Shown here piece after piece: positions 1 to 8,100 of a stretch of DNA of 12,500 nt (positions are counted from its first letter, which is position 1; each line of letters begins with the position of its first letter). Under the pieces are notes generated by a model. It was not told the origin of the DNA and made no database searches. It saw only the letters and a list, made by a program, of their open reading frames with translations. Source of the DNA: Symbiodinium natans (lineage: Eukaryota > Sar > Dinophyceae > Suessiales > Symbiodiniaceae); contig CAJNDS010000879.1 in the NCBI GenBank assembly GCA_905221605.1, forward strand, positions 37,501-50,000, in the 5' to 3' direction. The translations under genes were made by a program, and so were the position numbers.

Positions 1-9
1 TTGGTTGAG

Positions 10-68
10 GGAGGAGGAGGAGGAGGAGGAGGAGGAGGAGGAGGAGGAGGAGGAGGAGGAGGAGGAGG
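10..68. repeat. (GGA)n microsatellite
   Basis: An uninterrupted run of about 19 GGA units opens the window. The plus strand is pure purine and the minus strand pure pyrimidine, so it could form triplex DNA. No coding frame continues from it into the following sequence. Confidence 0.97.
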
Positions 69-151
69 GACATCCAACTCTGCACAAAACCTTTCGTCTG
101 CAGAACTCCTTCAAAACATATCAAACCATCATTGACTCATGAGTTGCTGCA

Positions 152-562
152 TCATTCACAGATGAATACACAGAATACACTTGCTGTAATGATGTGGAGA
201 GCAACATAGGGCAACAAGCTCTCAGTCAAAGCTTGCACCTTCCAAACACAGATGTTTTTGTCGGACATGACGAGAACAACACAAACAACCAGCGCAAAAA
301 GCTGCCTCACAAATTTGCTCTTCACACTCCTCTGGACCGGAACTTTGCCAGACAATTGGCAGGAAACCCACATGGCACTGCCTATTGGGTTGTCGCTGAA
401 AAGCCTGAAGTGACTGCATCGATCTCTCCGTACTGAGTCCACCAACTCTTGCAGGCACATGTGTTCATCAGCTCGTCCAACTATATTCCATGCGTGTAGC
501 CACAATAGGAACAGGAAAGCGCAAACGGATTGATGGTTGATTGACGCAAACAGCATGCTCAC
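152..562 (-). other. open frame, possible exon(s) of a second minus-strand gene
   Basis: A 136-codon frame without stops on the minus strand. It has hydrophobic stretches near its start (residues about 11-28, CAFLFLLWLHAW) and near its end (about 89-99 and 116-134), as in a membrane protein. A second minus frame through the same bases is Cys-rich, and a plus frame is also open, so the openness does not prove coding. The T-rich run around 265-300, read on the minus strand, could equally be the 3' part of an intron. I do not recognise a family. The only support is hydrophobic character and shared orientation with the TerC gene. Confidence 0.18.
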
Positions 563-891
563 AACTCGTGGATGGGTGGTGGCAGTTCTCCAGCTACAGA
601 AAGTGTAGCTGCAAGTAAATCCTGATCGAAGCTACGGATAGGCGCCCAAGCCGGACAAAGCCTGGCCACGGTACAGGTCCAAATCACCCTTGATCACGTT
701 GTTTGCAGTGGTGCGCCGAAGCATGCCTGTACAACTCCGTCACGTAAATGAGGACGCTGCACCTTCGAGGGATCTGCAAGATCACAAGTTTCATACTTTG
801 GACCATGTTCAAGAAGCGCACAAGGGCACGTGTGCCCACATCACGGGCAGGAATGCGCGGAATTCCGTCGGAATTCCTGCTTCTACCTAAC

Positions 892-975
892 GCCAAGAAA
901 CAGTGCCACAGCAGCGCCCAGCAGCAGCACCAAGAAAATCAGCGGCCATGTAGCCTGTGCAAGGCTCTGAACCCC
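892..975 (-). CDS. candidate exon encoding one transmembrane helix (partial, unknown gene)
   Basis: On the minus strand a TTGCAG|G acceptor is followed by 28 codons in phase 0, ending at a GT (GTTAGG) dinucleotide. The encoded peptide starts GVQSLAQATW and continues PLIFLVLLLGAAVALFLG, a convincing single transmembrane helix. Open minus frames lie upstream (939-1427) and downstream (684-896, with RALVRFLNMVQSMKLVI), so this may be one exon of a second multi-exon membrane-protein gene. The acceptor and length resemble the TerC exons at 5-10 kb. No family is recognised, no partner exon is proven, and the donor is weak. Confidence 0.3.
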
Positions 976-1427
976 CTGCAACTTGCAGCTCCTAAGCCTA
1001 AGCCCTGCCTGCATAGCTGACGTCTACAGCGCTGAGTCCTGTCCAAACAAAAGATCCAGCACAGAGCACTAGACAGGGTCTGCGCACTTATGCGGAGGGA
1101 AGCAATCAGAAGTGGCACAGGATACCACAAGTGCATTCGTCCCAGCGAACCAATTATCAGTCGTGATGACTCGCCGCTTTTGTAGCTGAATTCGGCCACA
1201 CCTCTCCGTGGGTGGGGCTGAAGTGCAGCCGCTTCAATCCTGAGCCAACGAAGCGAAGGAAACGCACCCGTTTCAACTGGGGTGCGGTTGATTCTGAGAT
1301 GGACACGAACATTGCCAGCAGGCCAGCAGAACGCTGTCTTAAGGCATCTTAAGCCAACCGCGCAGCCAAACAGAATGCATGACTTTGCCAGGTGCTTGTT
1401 GCGCAAGGCTGCGCAAGGCTCGAACAA
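939..1427 (-). other. long minus-strand open frame, coding status unclear
   Basis: 162 codons stay open on the minus strand. The part around 1020-1150 holds a moderately hydrophobic stretch (LWYPVPLLIASLRIS), but the rest is arginine- and cysteine-rich with no recognisable domain. It overlaps the candidate helix exon at 892-975 in another frame, so both cannot be translated there. If part of it is real it would be an exon upstream of that helix. Plus-strand frames at 1282-1822 are antisense to it and show nothing recognisable. Confidence 0.15.
1401..1420. repeat. perfect 10-bp tandem duplication
   Basis: The decamer GCGCAAGGCT occurs twice head to tail. It looks like a replication-slippage product; no function is inferred. 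Confidence 0.9.
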
Positions 1428-1429
1428 AC

Positions 1430-1925
1430 CCCTTCCACATGCACGGCATGCTCAAGCACATGGAATGGATGGAGATGTTTGTTGGCTTTGCTTTTCGTTG
1501 TTTTCCGAGGAAAACCTTCAATTTAATTCCGAAAATACACTACTCTATTTCCTCTCTAGATTGTGCAGAACATCGTCTCTCGATTATCTTCGGAAATTTC
1601 CCGTCGGCCGGCTTAAAAGAGCGGGGGGAGGGGGGAGGAGTTGGAGGGCTGGAGTGCCCAACCCCAGAGTATCCCAGGGTGGGGATGTTCGAAGTACACA
1701 AATCCTGTTTAGTTCTTGCTTTGTATCCTGTTTCACCTCCCCGTCCACCAAAGAAGTCGAAATTTCAGGCTTTCCCCCGACCCGCAGCAATTAGTAACCT
1801 TGTTGCAAAGCAGACCGCCTGAAAAACTCACAGCCTCAACCCCCCCTAAATTCCAAGGGTCAAAGGGTTTTAATGAACTAACACAACACGTTAGTGGATG
1901 CCACTGGCGCTCACAATGTTACACT
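1430..1925. other. no gene seen; G-rich patch
   Basis: No convincing exon was found on either strand. A purine-rich G patch lies at about 1619-1640, and a single minus-sense telomere unit (CCCTAAA) at 1844-1850. The plus-strand frames here carry no family motif. Confidence 0.5.
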
Positions 1926-2575
1926 TATTCATATAAATTTGAAACTCAATATGAATATTCCGTATATCTAAATTCGAAATATGTATTGTATAGATATACT
2001 TGTGTACATACATATATACATATACATACATGTATTCATATGCATGCCTTTGTAGAGCGACAGCATAATTATCGTGATAGCAACAGTGATCGTAATAGTA
2101 GTAATTGTAGTAATAGTAATAGTACAAGTATTCGTAATTGTCATTAGTTAGTTAGTAACTACATAGCAATAGCAATTTGAAGCTAGTCATGAGTCATGAA
2201 AAATAGTAATTGGTACTTAGTAACTAGTGAGTAGCGATAGTAATCGTCATTAGAAACTAGTAATTAGCATTTGTACTGGTAATAATACTGTTCGTAATCT
2301 AGGATTAACATTGCTCGCCATAGCAATAGTAACCGTAATAGTAATTAGTAACAGGTATAGTATTTATAATATTTTATCATTCGTAACAATACTAGTAATC
2401 ATAATAGCAACAGTAAGAGTACTAGTAACGTAGTCGTAAGAGTAACGGTAATCGCAATAGTAATACTAATCGTACATAGAAAATTATAGTAACTAGACAT
2501 ACGAGTAGAAATAGTAAACAACAAACGCATGTCATAGTAGAACTAGTTAATGCGTAATAGCAATTAATTTACTAA
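1926..2575. repeat. AT-rich island of degenerate TAG/TAA trinucleotide repeats
   Basis: From about 2085 to 2565 the plus strand is dominated by imperfect units such as AATAGTAGTAATTG, with TAGTAA, AGTAAT and CGTAAT variants. It is preceded by a CATA/TATA-rich stretch at about 2003-2045. Composition is far more AT-rich than the flanks, and stop codons (TAG, TAA) recur in some frames. This looks like an old, diverged microsatellite or satellite, not coding sequence. An AT-rich matrix-attachment or replication role is possible but unsupported. Confidence 0.85.
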
Positions 2576-2912
2576 TTTATCCCTAGTTCCACCCTGCATT
2601 TCCTCGACATGTTCTTCATTCTTTTACTCATTCCGCGAGGGGGTTCTATGGAAATTCTCGAAATGCGATGGAAATCTAGAATAAGTACAGGTTCTTCTCT
2701 CCAAGCAAAAGTTTGACTCTTGAATTCTAGACTAAACACATGCTTCTCTCTTGAACTGAAAGAAACTATTTCACAGCGGATTATGCAAACAAGATCTGGA
2801 GGGGACACATGCTTTTCGAAATTTCCTAGGAATGTCAAATTGTGCCAGCGCAGACCCCAAACAGCGTTTAGTGAGAGACCGTGTGAGCCCAAAATTCCAA
2901 AGCCATGAATGA
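2576..2912. other. no gene identified
   Basis: Open frames exist on the minus strand (2572-2892, 2771-3130), but they run through the AT-rich border and through the minisatellite, and no domain is recognised. Short related phrases (ACACATGCTT at about 2736 and 2806) hint at decayed local duplication. Confidence 0.4.
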
Positions 2913-3025
2913 CAGTCTCGCGTTGGCGAAGCTAGACGCCCAAAGGCGACGACACATCTCGCATTGGCGAACCCAGACGCCCAAAATCGACCGAAGCGAC
3001 GGACAGTTTCGCATTTGGTGAATTT
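2913..3025. repeat. degenerate minisatellite, about 2.5 units of 42-48 bp
   Basis: Three successive units begin CAGTCTCGCGTTGGCGAA (2913), CATCTCGCATTGGCGAA (about 2955) and CAGTTTCGCATTTGGTGAA (about 3003). The first two share the internal phrase AGACGCCCAAA. Read on the minus strand this gives a short repeated peptide pattern, but the units differ in length and are not all multiples of three, so I do not call it a coding repeat. Confidence 0.75.
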
Positions 3026-3218
3026 CAAGGACAGATGCAAGCCCGCCCCTGGGCGAGAGTGTGAGTTGAACCCCTTAATGACAATGTTGTCTCTCGGTTT
3101 GAGGAAAAAGGTCACACAAGAATGACGCAAAGTGGCATAGCAGGCAAAGCTTTTCAGCCGAACGCCGTAAGCTGGAGGGGTTCCCCGTCTTCAGCGTTCG
3201 TCACTGCTGCCACTGCCG

Positions 3219-3740
3219 TTACTCCTGTGCCGGTTCATTGCCAAGGTATTCACATGTATGAGCTTGCAGGGCAATCTTCGTGGATTTAAAGACTCCCACT
3301 GTGGCTCCTGGATCTGCGTTCTCGAAATTCTCGAAGGTGCGAAGCTCTTCAGCACCACAACGGTCTAGCGAGTCTAGCCTTTTTGTTCCCAGCACCAATT
3401 CCTCCTCTGTCTGTGCTGGACTCAGCTCGCCAGGATCGGCCTGGTCACCTTGGTCTCCCCCATCCTCTTCAGTTCCGGCTCGGAGTGAGGCACCGCTTTC
3501 CCTGCTTGGATTGTGCCCCACTTCGGACTCGTGAGGCCAGTCCTTGTCCTTTGGCTCTGATGGCTCTGATGGCCCTGTTACCGGCTGGAGCTCGAAATGT
3601 TCAAATTGCTCGAACTTCAACGGCTCAGAAATTTCAGACGCCTGAACTCTCAGTGGCACCGGCCTGGAAGGTGTGACCTGCGGTTGCTCTCGACATTGCT
3701 CGTGTACTCGTGCACTGAAACTTGTGGCACTGTGCTGCTG
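3219..3740 (-). CDS. possible exon encoding an acidic, disordered segment
   Basis: The minus strand is open for 173 codons from just after a TGA (3741-3743) to a TAA (3219-3221). There is no ATG at the head, so if coding it is an internal or last exon; AG acceptor-like sites lie within its first bases. The peptide is rich in Glu, Asp, Ser and Pro, with aromatic-acidic phrases FEQFEHFE and TFENFEN, then EEDGGDQGDQADPGE. Biased acidic composition of this kind suits an intrinsically disordered region. It lies downstream of, and co-directional with, the TerC gene. Two plus-strand frames are also open here, so high-GC chance openness is a real alternative. No domain is recognised. Confidence 0.35.
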   Translation of the reverse strand, partial: QQHSATSFSARVHEQCREQPQVTPSRPVPLRVQASEISEPLKFEQFEHFELQPVTGPSEPSEPKDKDWPHESEVGHNPSRESGASLRAGTEEDGGDQGDQADPGELSPAQTEEELVLGTKRLDSLDRCGAEELRTFENFENADPGATVGVFKSTKIALQAHTCEYLGNEPAQE

Positions 3741-3743
3741 TCA

Positions 3744-4550
3744 ATTACACCATTCGTGACCCTCAAGTCACACCACGTGAGTCATAAAGCAAATGGGCAC
3801 TTATGATGCGTAGGTCCAACCATCTGGGTGCGCAGCAGGCTCCATTCGTTCCTCCAGCCTCAATGCTTACTGCACGTAGCGAACACACCCCCTCGCTGCA
3901 CACGACAGTTCTGCGAACAATAGCCTCATAGCCATTGCAACTGGGTGATGGACATAGTTTGGTTTGTGGGGGAATCGGCACCCTGCCCAGCTGGAGCATG
4001 CCGCAGCTGTGTAGTGGTGTCTACTGCGATGCATAGTGGCGTGGCACATTGCTGCGGCACTCGCCTCTCGCTCAAGGCCTCTATCTGTGCGCTCGAGGTC
4101 CTCCACAGTCATGAGATGTCATGAGGTCTTCTCCAGTCAGCAGGCAACAGGCTCAACGAGCCTCCTCAGATTCCAGGCCGTTCGCACCTGACCCAGCTCA
4201 TCTACCCCAAGGACACATCCAGGGACACATCCAAGAACCGGCAAGCCGGCCAAGTAAAACGAGTCTTCGTGACGAATCTGCCTTTGCAGGTATCCGGAAC
4301 TTGTTCAACCCAGTACCTGCAAGAAATTCCACAGAACACTTCTAAGGTCACACAAGCAGGACGGCACGTTTCTCGGCACAGCTATAAATCTTAAACACGA
4401 CTGACCCTTTCGAAGCTTCTTCAACAAGCCTGTTGTGCCTCCAGCACATCCTACCTTGTACTTGCTGCCACTCGCACCGCTGAAAGGTCTAACGAGTCTG
4501 TTGAGCCTAAAGCCTCTGACCACCTAAGCATGTATGTATGATTAGGGCGC
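3744..4550. other. no gene identified
   Basis: No exon could be supported. There is a direct repeat of GGACACATCC at 4211-4220 and 4223-4232. Minus frames at 3763-4112 and 4305-4523 lack recognisable motifs. This would be the downstream flank of the TerC gene. Confidence 0.4.
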
Positions 4551-4555
4551 CCGGT

Positions 4556-4676
4556 CCCCCATGTGGTTGGGGGGTTGGGGTTCGGGTTGAGGGTGTCTAG
4601 GCTGCCACACGGTGCGTAGCTTTAGGGTTTAAGGCCCCCCCCCCTTCGCGGTGTGGTTGGGGGGTTGGTACCCCCA
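4556..4676. repeat. G-rich repeat pair, GTGGTTGGGGGGTTGG
   Basis: The phrase TGTGGTTGGGGGGTTGG occurs twice in direct orientation, at about 4561-4577 and 4652-4668. The first copy runs on into GGGTTCGGGTTGAGGG, and a C run lies at about 4636-4644 between the copies. The clustered G tracts could form quadruplexes on the plus strand. It adjoins TTTAGGG units and may be diverged telomere-like sequence. Confidence 0.75.
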
Positions 4677-4837
4677 AACTGTCGAAACACCAACAATCAC
4701 CATCACCAAACCATGCATCCACTGCCGCTCCTCAACCAGGAGCAAACTTCGTGACATCTACTTAACAAGACGCCAGCTATTCACTGGGATGCAAACAGGT
4801 TTAGGGCTTAAGGGTTCGGATGGTTTAGGGTTTAGGG
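4621..4837 (+). repeat. interstitial telomere-like TTTAGGG units
   Basis: TTTAGGG occurs at 4621-4627, 4800-4806, and as a perfect tandem pair at 4824-4837. Near-miss forms (TTTAAGG, TTAAGGG) lie beside them. TTTAGGG is the plant-type telomere unit also reported for dinoflagellates. All units here face the same way. This looks like an old, decayed interstitial patch, just past the 3' end of the TerC gene. Confidence 0.7.
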
Positions 4838-4972
4838 GGGATACCATGGGAAGGGGGAAGGGGGCCCGGCGAACCGCCGACCGTGATCATACATGTAAGC
4901 ATCATCTGTTGTCAGAACCTGCCGGTGTCATCTTCCGATGGGGAGGCAGCGTTCTGTGGGAAGTCGCAATAT

Positions 4973-5126
4973 TTAGATGCAGGTTGTAGTTTGTAGAGGG
5001 AAGCTCGCGGAATGTCTAGAAAATTGGGCGCACGATGACGCAGCACTGGCTGCACAAATCACGATAATCGTGACAAACATCACGGAGTTGGAGATGTCCA
5101 GCCACGGGGAGAAAAACAGCTTCAAC
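4973..5126 (-). CDS. terC: TerC exon 15: last helix and C-terminus
   Basis: Acceptor GGCAAG|G, then 50 codons and TAA at 4973-4975. It starts [15 protein letters not shown] and continues with a hydrophobic helix ([16 protein letters not shown]), matching the family's GxKMLLEPWxHIPxxxSL and final helix. A short Ser/Thr-rich tail of about 19 residues follows. A further intron before this stop is possible but not needed. Confidence 0.9.
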
Positions 5127-8100
5127 CTTGCCAGCTGACCGAGATTGAGATGTGCCACGCATGGTGCAACGTGAAAAACAGATGCGAAGCAGCGGACTAC
5201 GCTTCAAGCACGACGAGGCAACGTCAGAAATCTTCAGGATGACAGCATCAAATTGTCCAGTTCTCTGCTCATGCTGCCATGCTGCCCGATAAGTATGAGG
5301 ACGGCAGCAATCCCGTACTTCAACATGTAGAAGGTCTGAACCAAGGACTCCATGATAAAGTACAGCGACCTGGCATGAAACGTGCCAGGCAAAATACGTG
5401 CGCGCTTGTGTGCGGGTGCGGGTGCGCGTGGGCGTGGGCGCACGCGTGCGCCAGCGCGCGCCGCGCGGGTGTGTGAGTGGGTGGATGGGTGCAAGTCCAT
5501 GCGCCTGAGCCCCATCATGGCAAAGGCGGAGGAGGCGCAGTTTAAGAAAACATCGTTGACCTGCGACTTGCTAGGCATGGTAGGCATGCCAGGCTCCAGC
5601 CAGATACTTCACGTTCACCACGCAGGCAAACAAAGGCCCACGTTTCTCAGCAAGTTTCTGAGTAAGCATTTGAATCTGACAAGCCAGCTTCCGGAGTCTG
5701 TACGGTGGACAAGATCGCAGCCAAGTTTTGGTAGATAGAGATCGGCCAAAAAAACCGCCCGAAGACAGAAGGAAGCCTGTGGTGCTTGAGACAGTTCCAG
5801 CCAACATGCGCGCTGCCAAGCACAGATAGACACAAAAGTAGCTGCGCAGGATCTCAAACAAAGCTGCCGGGCCCGTGCTGGGGTCTATCCTCCCTTGTGT
5901 CCCACTGCACACTTGCCCTCAGTGGTTTCCGTACAGCTCTCCTGACAAGACAAGACACTGACAAGACACGGACCAGCAATCCTAAGAAGTGTCTCAACAT
6001 GAACACGTCGTCACTACGTCGTCTCGTGTGGCTTAAGACGTAGCCGGCACTGAGAGCCCCACTGCTGCAAGCTTCGAAGCAACGGTGTCGATAGCAAAGA
6101 TCTGTGCTGCGGCAAAAAATTCTGCGGAATGGAGAGGGAGCGCAGGCTTTAGGGCATTGATGAGCATTGTGGGGCAATTGCTTCACTGGAAGTCTCAAGT
6201 CTTGGACGCGTGCCACATCCACAGCCCAAAGCGCGATCACCACCAGCAATAGCAACGATGCCTGGCACTGCGATCTGCTTCATGTGACAAAGCCAAGGCA
6301 GTCAATCGCAGCACGCAATATATGCATGAATGGAAGCCGTGGACGGGGAGCACCTTCGGGCGCGCACGCGGAGCACGAAATAGCTCCGAGCCTCAATCTC
6401 CCATCCTCCCCGACCTCCTTCCTGCTCATCGGAACGACATCACCAGATCTCACGGAAGTGCCTTCACGCGGATTGCTGGGGCGCCCTCTGTCCTGCATCA
6501 ATGACTGTGAGAAATTTCTGCTTGGAGATAGTGCGCCCTGATGTCCCTGATGATGTGGGGTCGGTCTCTTATGGTTCTGTGATGTTCTGTGCTGTAGATT
6601 CAGTGTAGATGACCTGCCGGCATTCGAAAGTCTCGAGTTAATCTGGGACTATCAAATTGAAGGTAGAAGTCCTCTGGGGCTCGCAGGAGGCTGCTTCCCT
6701 GCATCAGTGGTACTCTGACCCCAAGCGGTAACGATTCTTTAGTTGACGGTGTACGAATATGTCACTTGCCTCAAAAGACTCCAAGCGCGGCAGCGTGTTG
6801 AAAGCCTTTGGTGTTGAAACGTTGTGAACATGAAGCAGTCAGCCAGGCAACCCTGAGGCAGTGGCCGCATCTTCTGTTGCCAATAATCCCTGCAGCCGCA
6901 TTGAAGTCTTGCTACTGCGCAGGTTGCGGGGCCTTGCAATGCCTTGCACCAGACTTGCAACCCCTTCCAATCCTTCAAACTTCCAGCCTCAAGGGACGGG
7001 CTGCGCCCTCGATCCGACATGTCATCTCGCACGGTCTCCTCTGCTTGTGGATTTCTTTAGACACTTTTTATTGAAGTCTTGTTGGCAACCTGCAGCACAT
7101 CTTTCCTCGCATGGTCTGGAAAAAGGGTTGTTGCAACTTTTCGCAATTTTTTGAGCTTGCTGCTGGACTTAGCCAGACCGAGCAGATCCAGGCTATACGT
7201 GTAAAGTTCACGAAGCAAAAACAATGTTGCAATCGGACATCCGCACTCAGCGGTCACGCTGGAGTGTTTAGGGCAGTAGCCATCATCCAGTGCTCTCTCA
7301 TATGCCGATGAACGAGCTGTTCTTATTCAGCGACGGTGGTCCTGCGTTTCCGGCGGTGTAGGGCTTGAAAACCGAAGAGATGCAGCAGGCTGATAACTTT
7401 GCGTGCTGTGCCACTTCATAAAGACATTGCGCCTTCAGTTTCGCACAATAACATGATCGCCCCAGCGGAAGAAAATCACATGCTGTCTGGCGGAGGGCGA
7501 TGTTTGATGCCGGTCGCTGATGACGGAGTAGCTGGAGATGCTTTAGGGCAAGGCTCAGACCTAGATGTGCTCGGATTTCATTGTGTCGACGGTGCGATGA
7601 ATGACTGCGGCCACGGACATGCGCTCGTCAACGGCGGCCGAAGTCGACACTGTTTGCTGGCATCTCTTTTGCCTGGAGCGCGGCACCCAACCCGACAACG
7701 ACATGCCTTCGGACATGACGCACGGGTAGCTGGTAGATTTTACACTCGAAACTGTTTTTTTTCAGGGATGCTGGATACAGCGACTAACCGTGACTAACCC
7801 CACCCTGGACGTTATACGGCATGCGGTTAAAGACGTTTTCGCAAGTCAATTGGAGCTAATCTAAGACAAGTGAGGGGGTGGGGGGTGCGGGGGTGGTTCC
7901 TTTTCGAGCTCTATGCACAAAAACCATCTTGACCTCAGTCGGTCGTGCCCGCTGAGCAGGAGAACTATGGCCGCTCAAGTTATGGACGCGCCGGTGACGC
8001 TATGATGCCATGTTGTCGGAAACATGTTTTTTGTTGATGCTTTGTGGCCTCACCGACCGCGTTGACGCCTTTCGCACCGTGGACCGTAGAATCATCTATG

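Noticed and set aside
5382-5738. 118-codon plus-strand frame rich in Arg and Ala
   Set aside because: It is driven by the GC-alternating tract and overlaps TerC exon 13 in antisense.
5571-5912. 113-codon minus frame with hydrophobic [14 protein letters not shown]
   Set aside because: It lies in the 502-nt intron between exons 12 and 13. The junction KLAA|VNDVF needs no extra residues by family alignment.
6167-6541. 124-codon plus-strand frame
   Set aside because: Antisense to TerC exon 11 and its intron, no motif; a shadow frame.
7399-7797. 132-codon plus-strand open frame
   Set aside because: Antisense inside the long TerC intron, with no recognisable domain; moderate GC content makes such a frame possible by chance.
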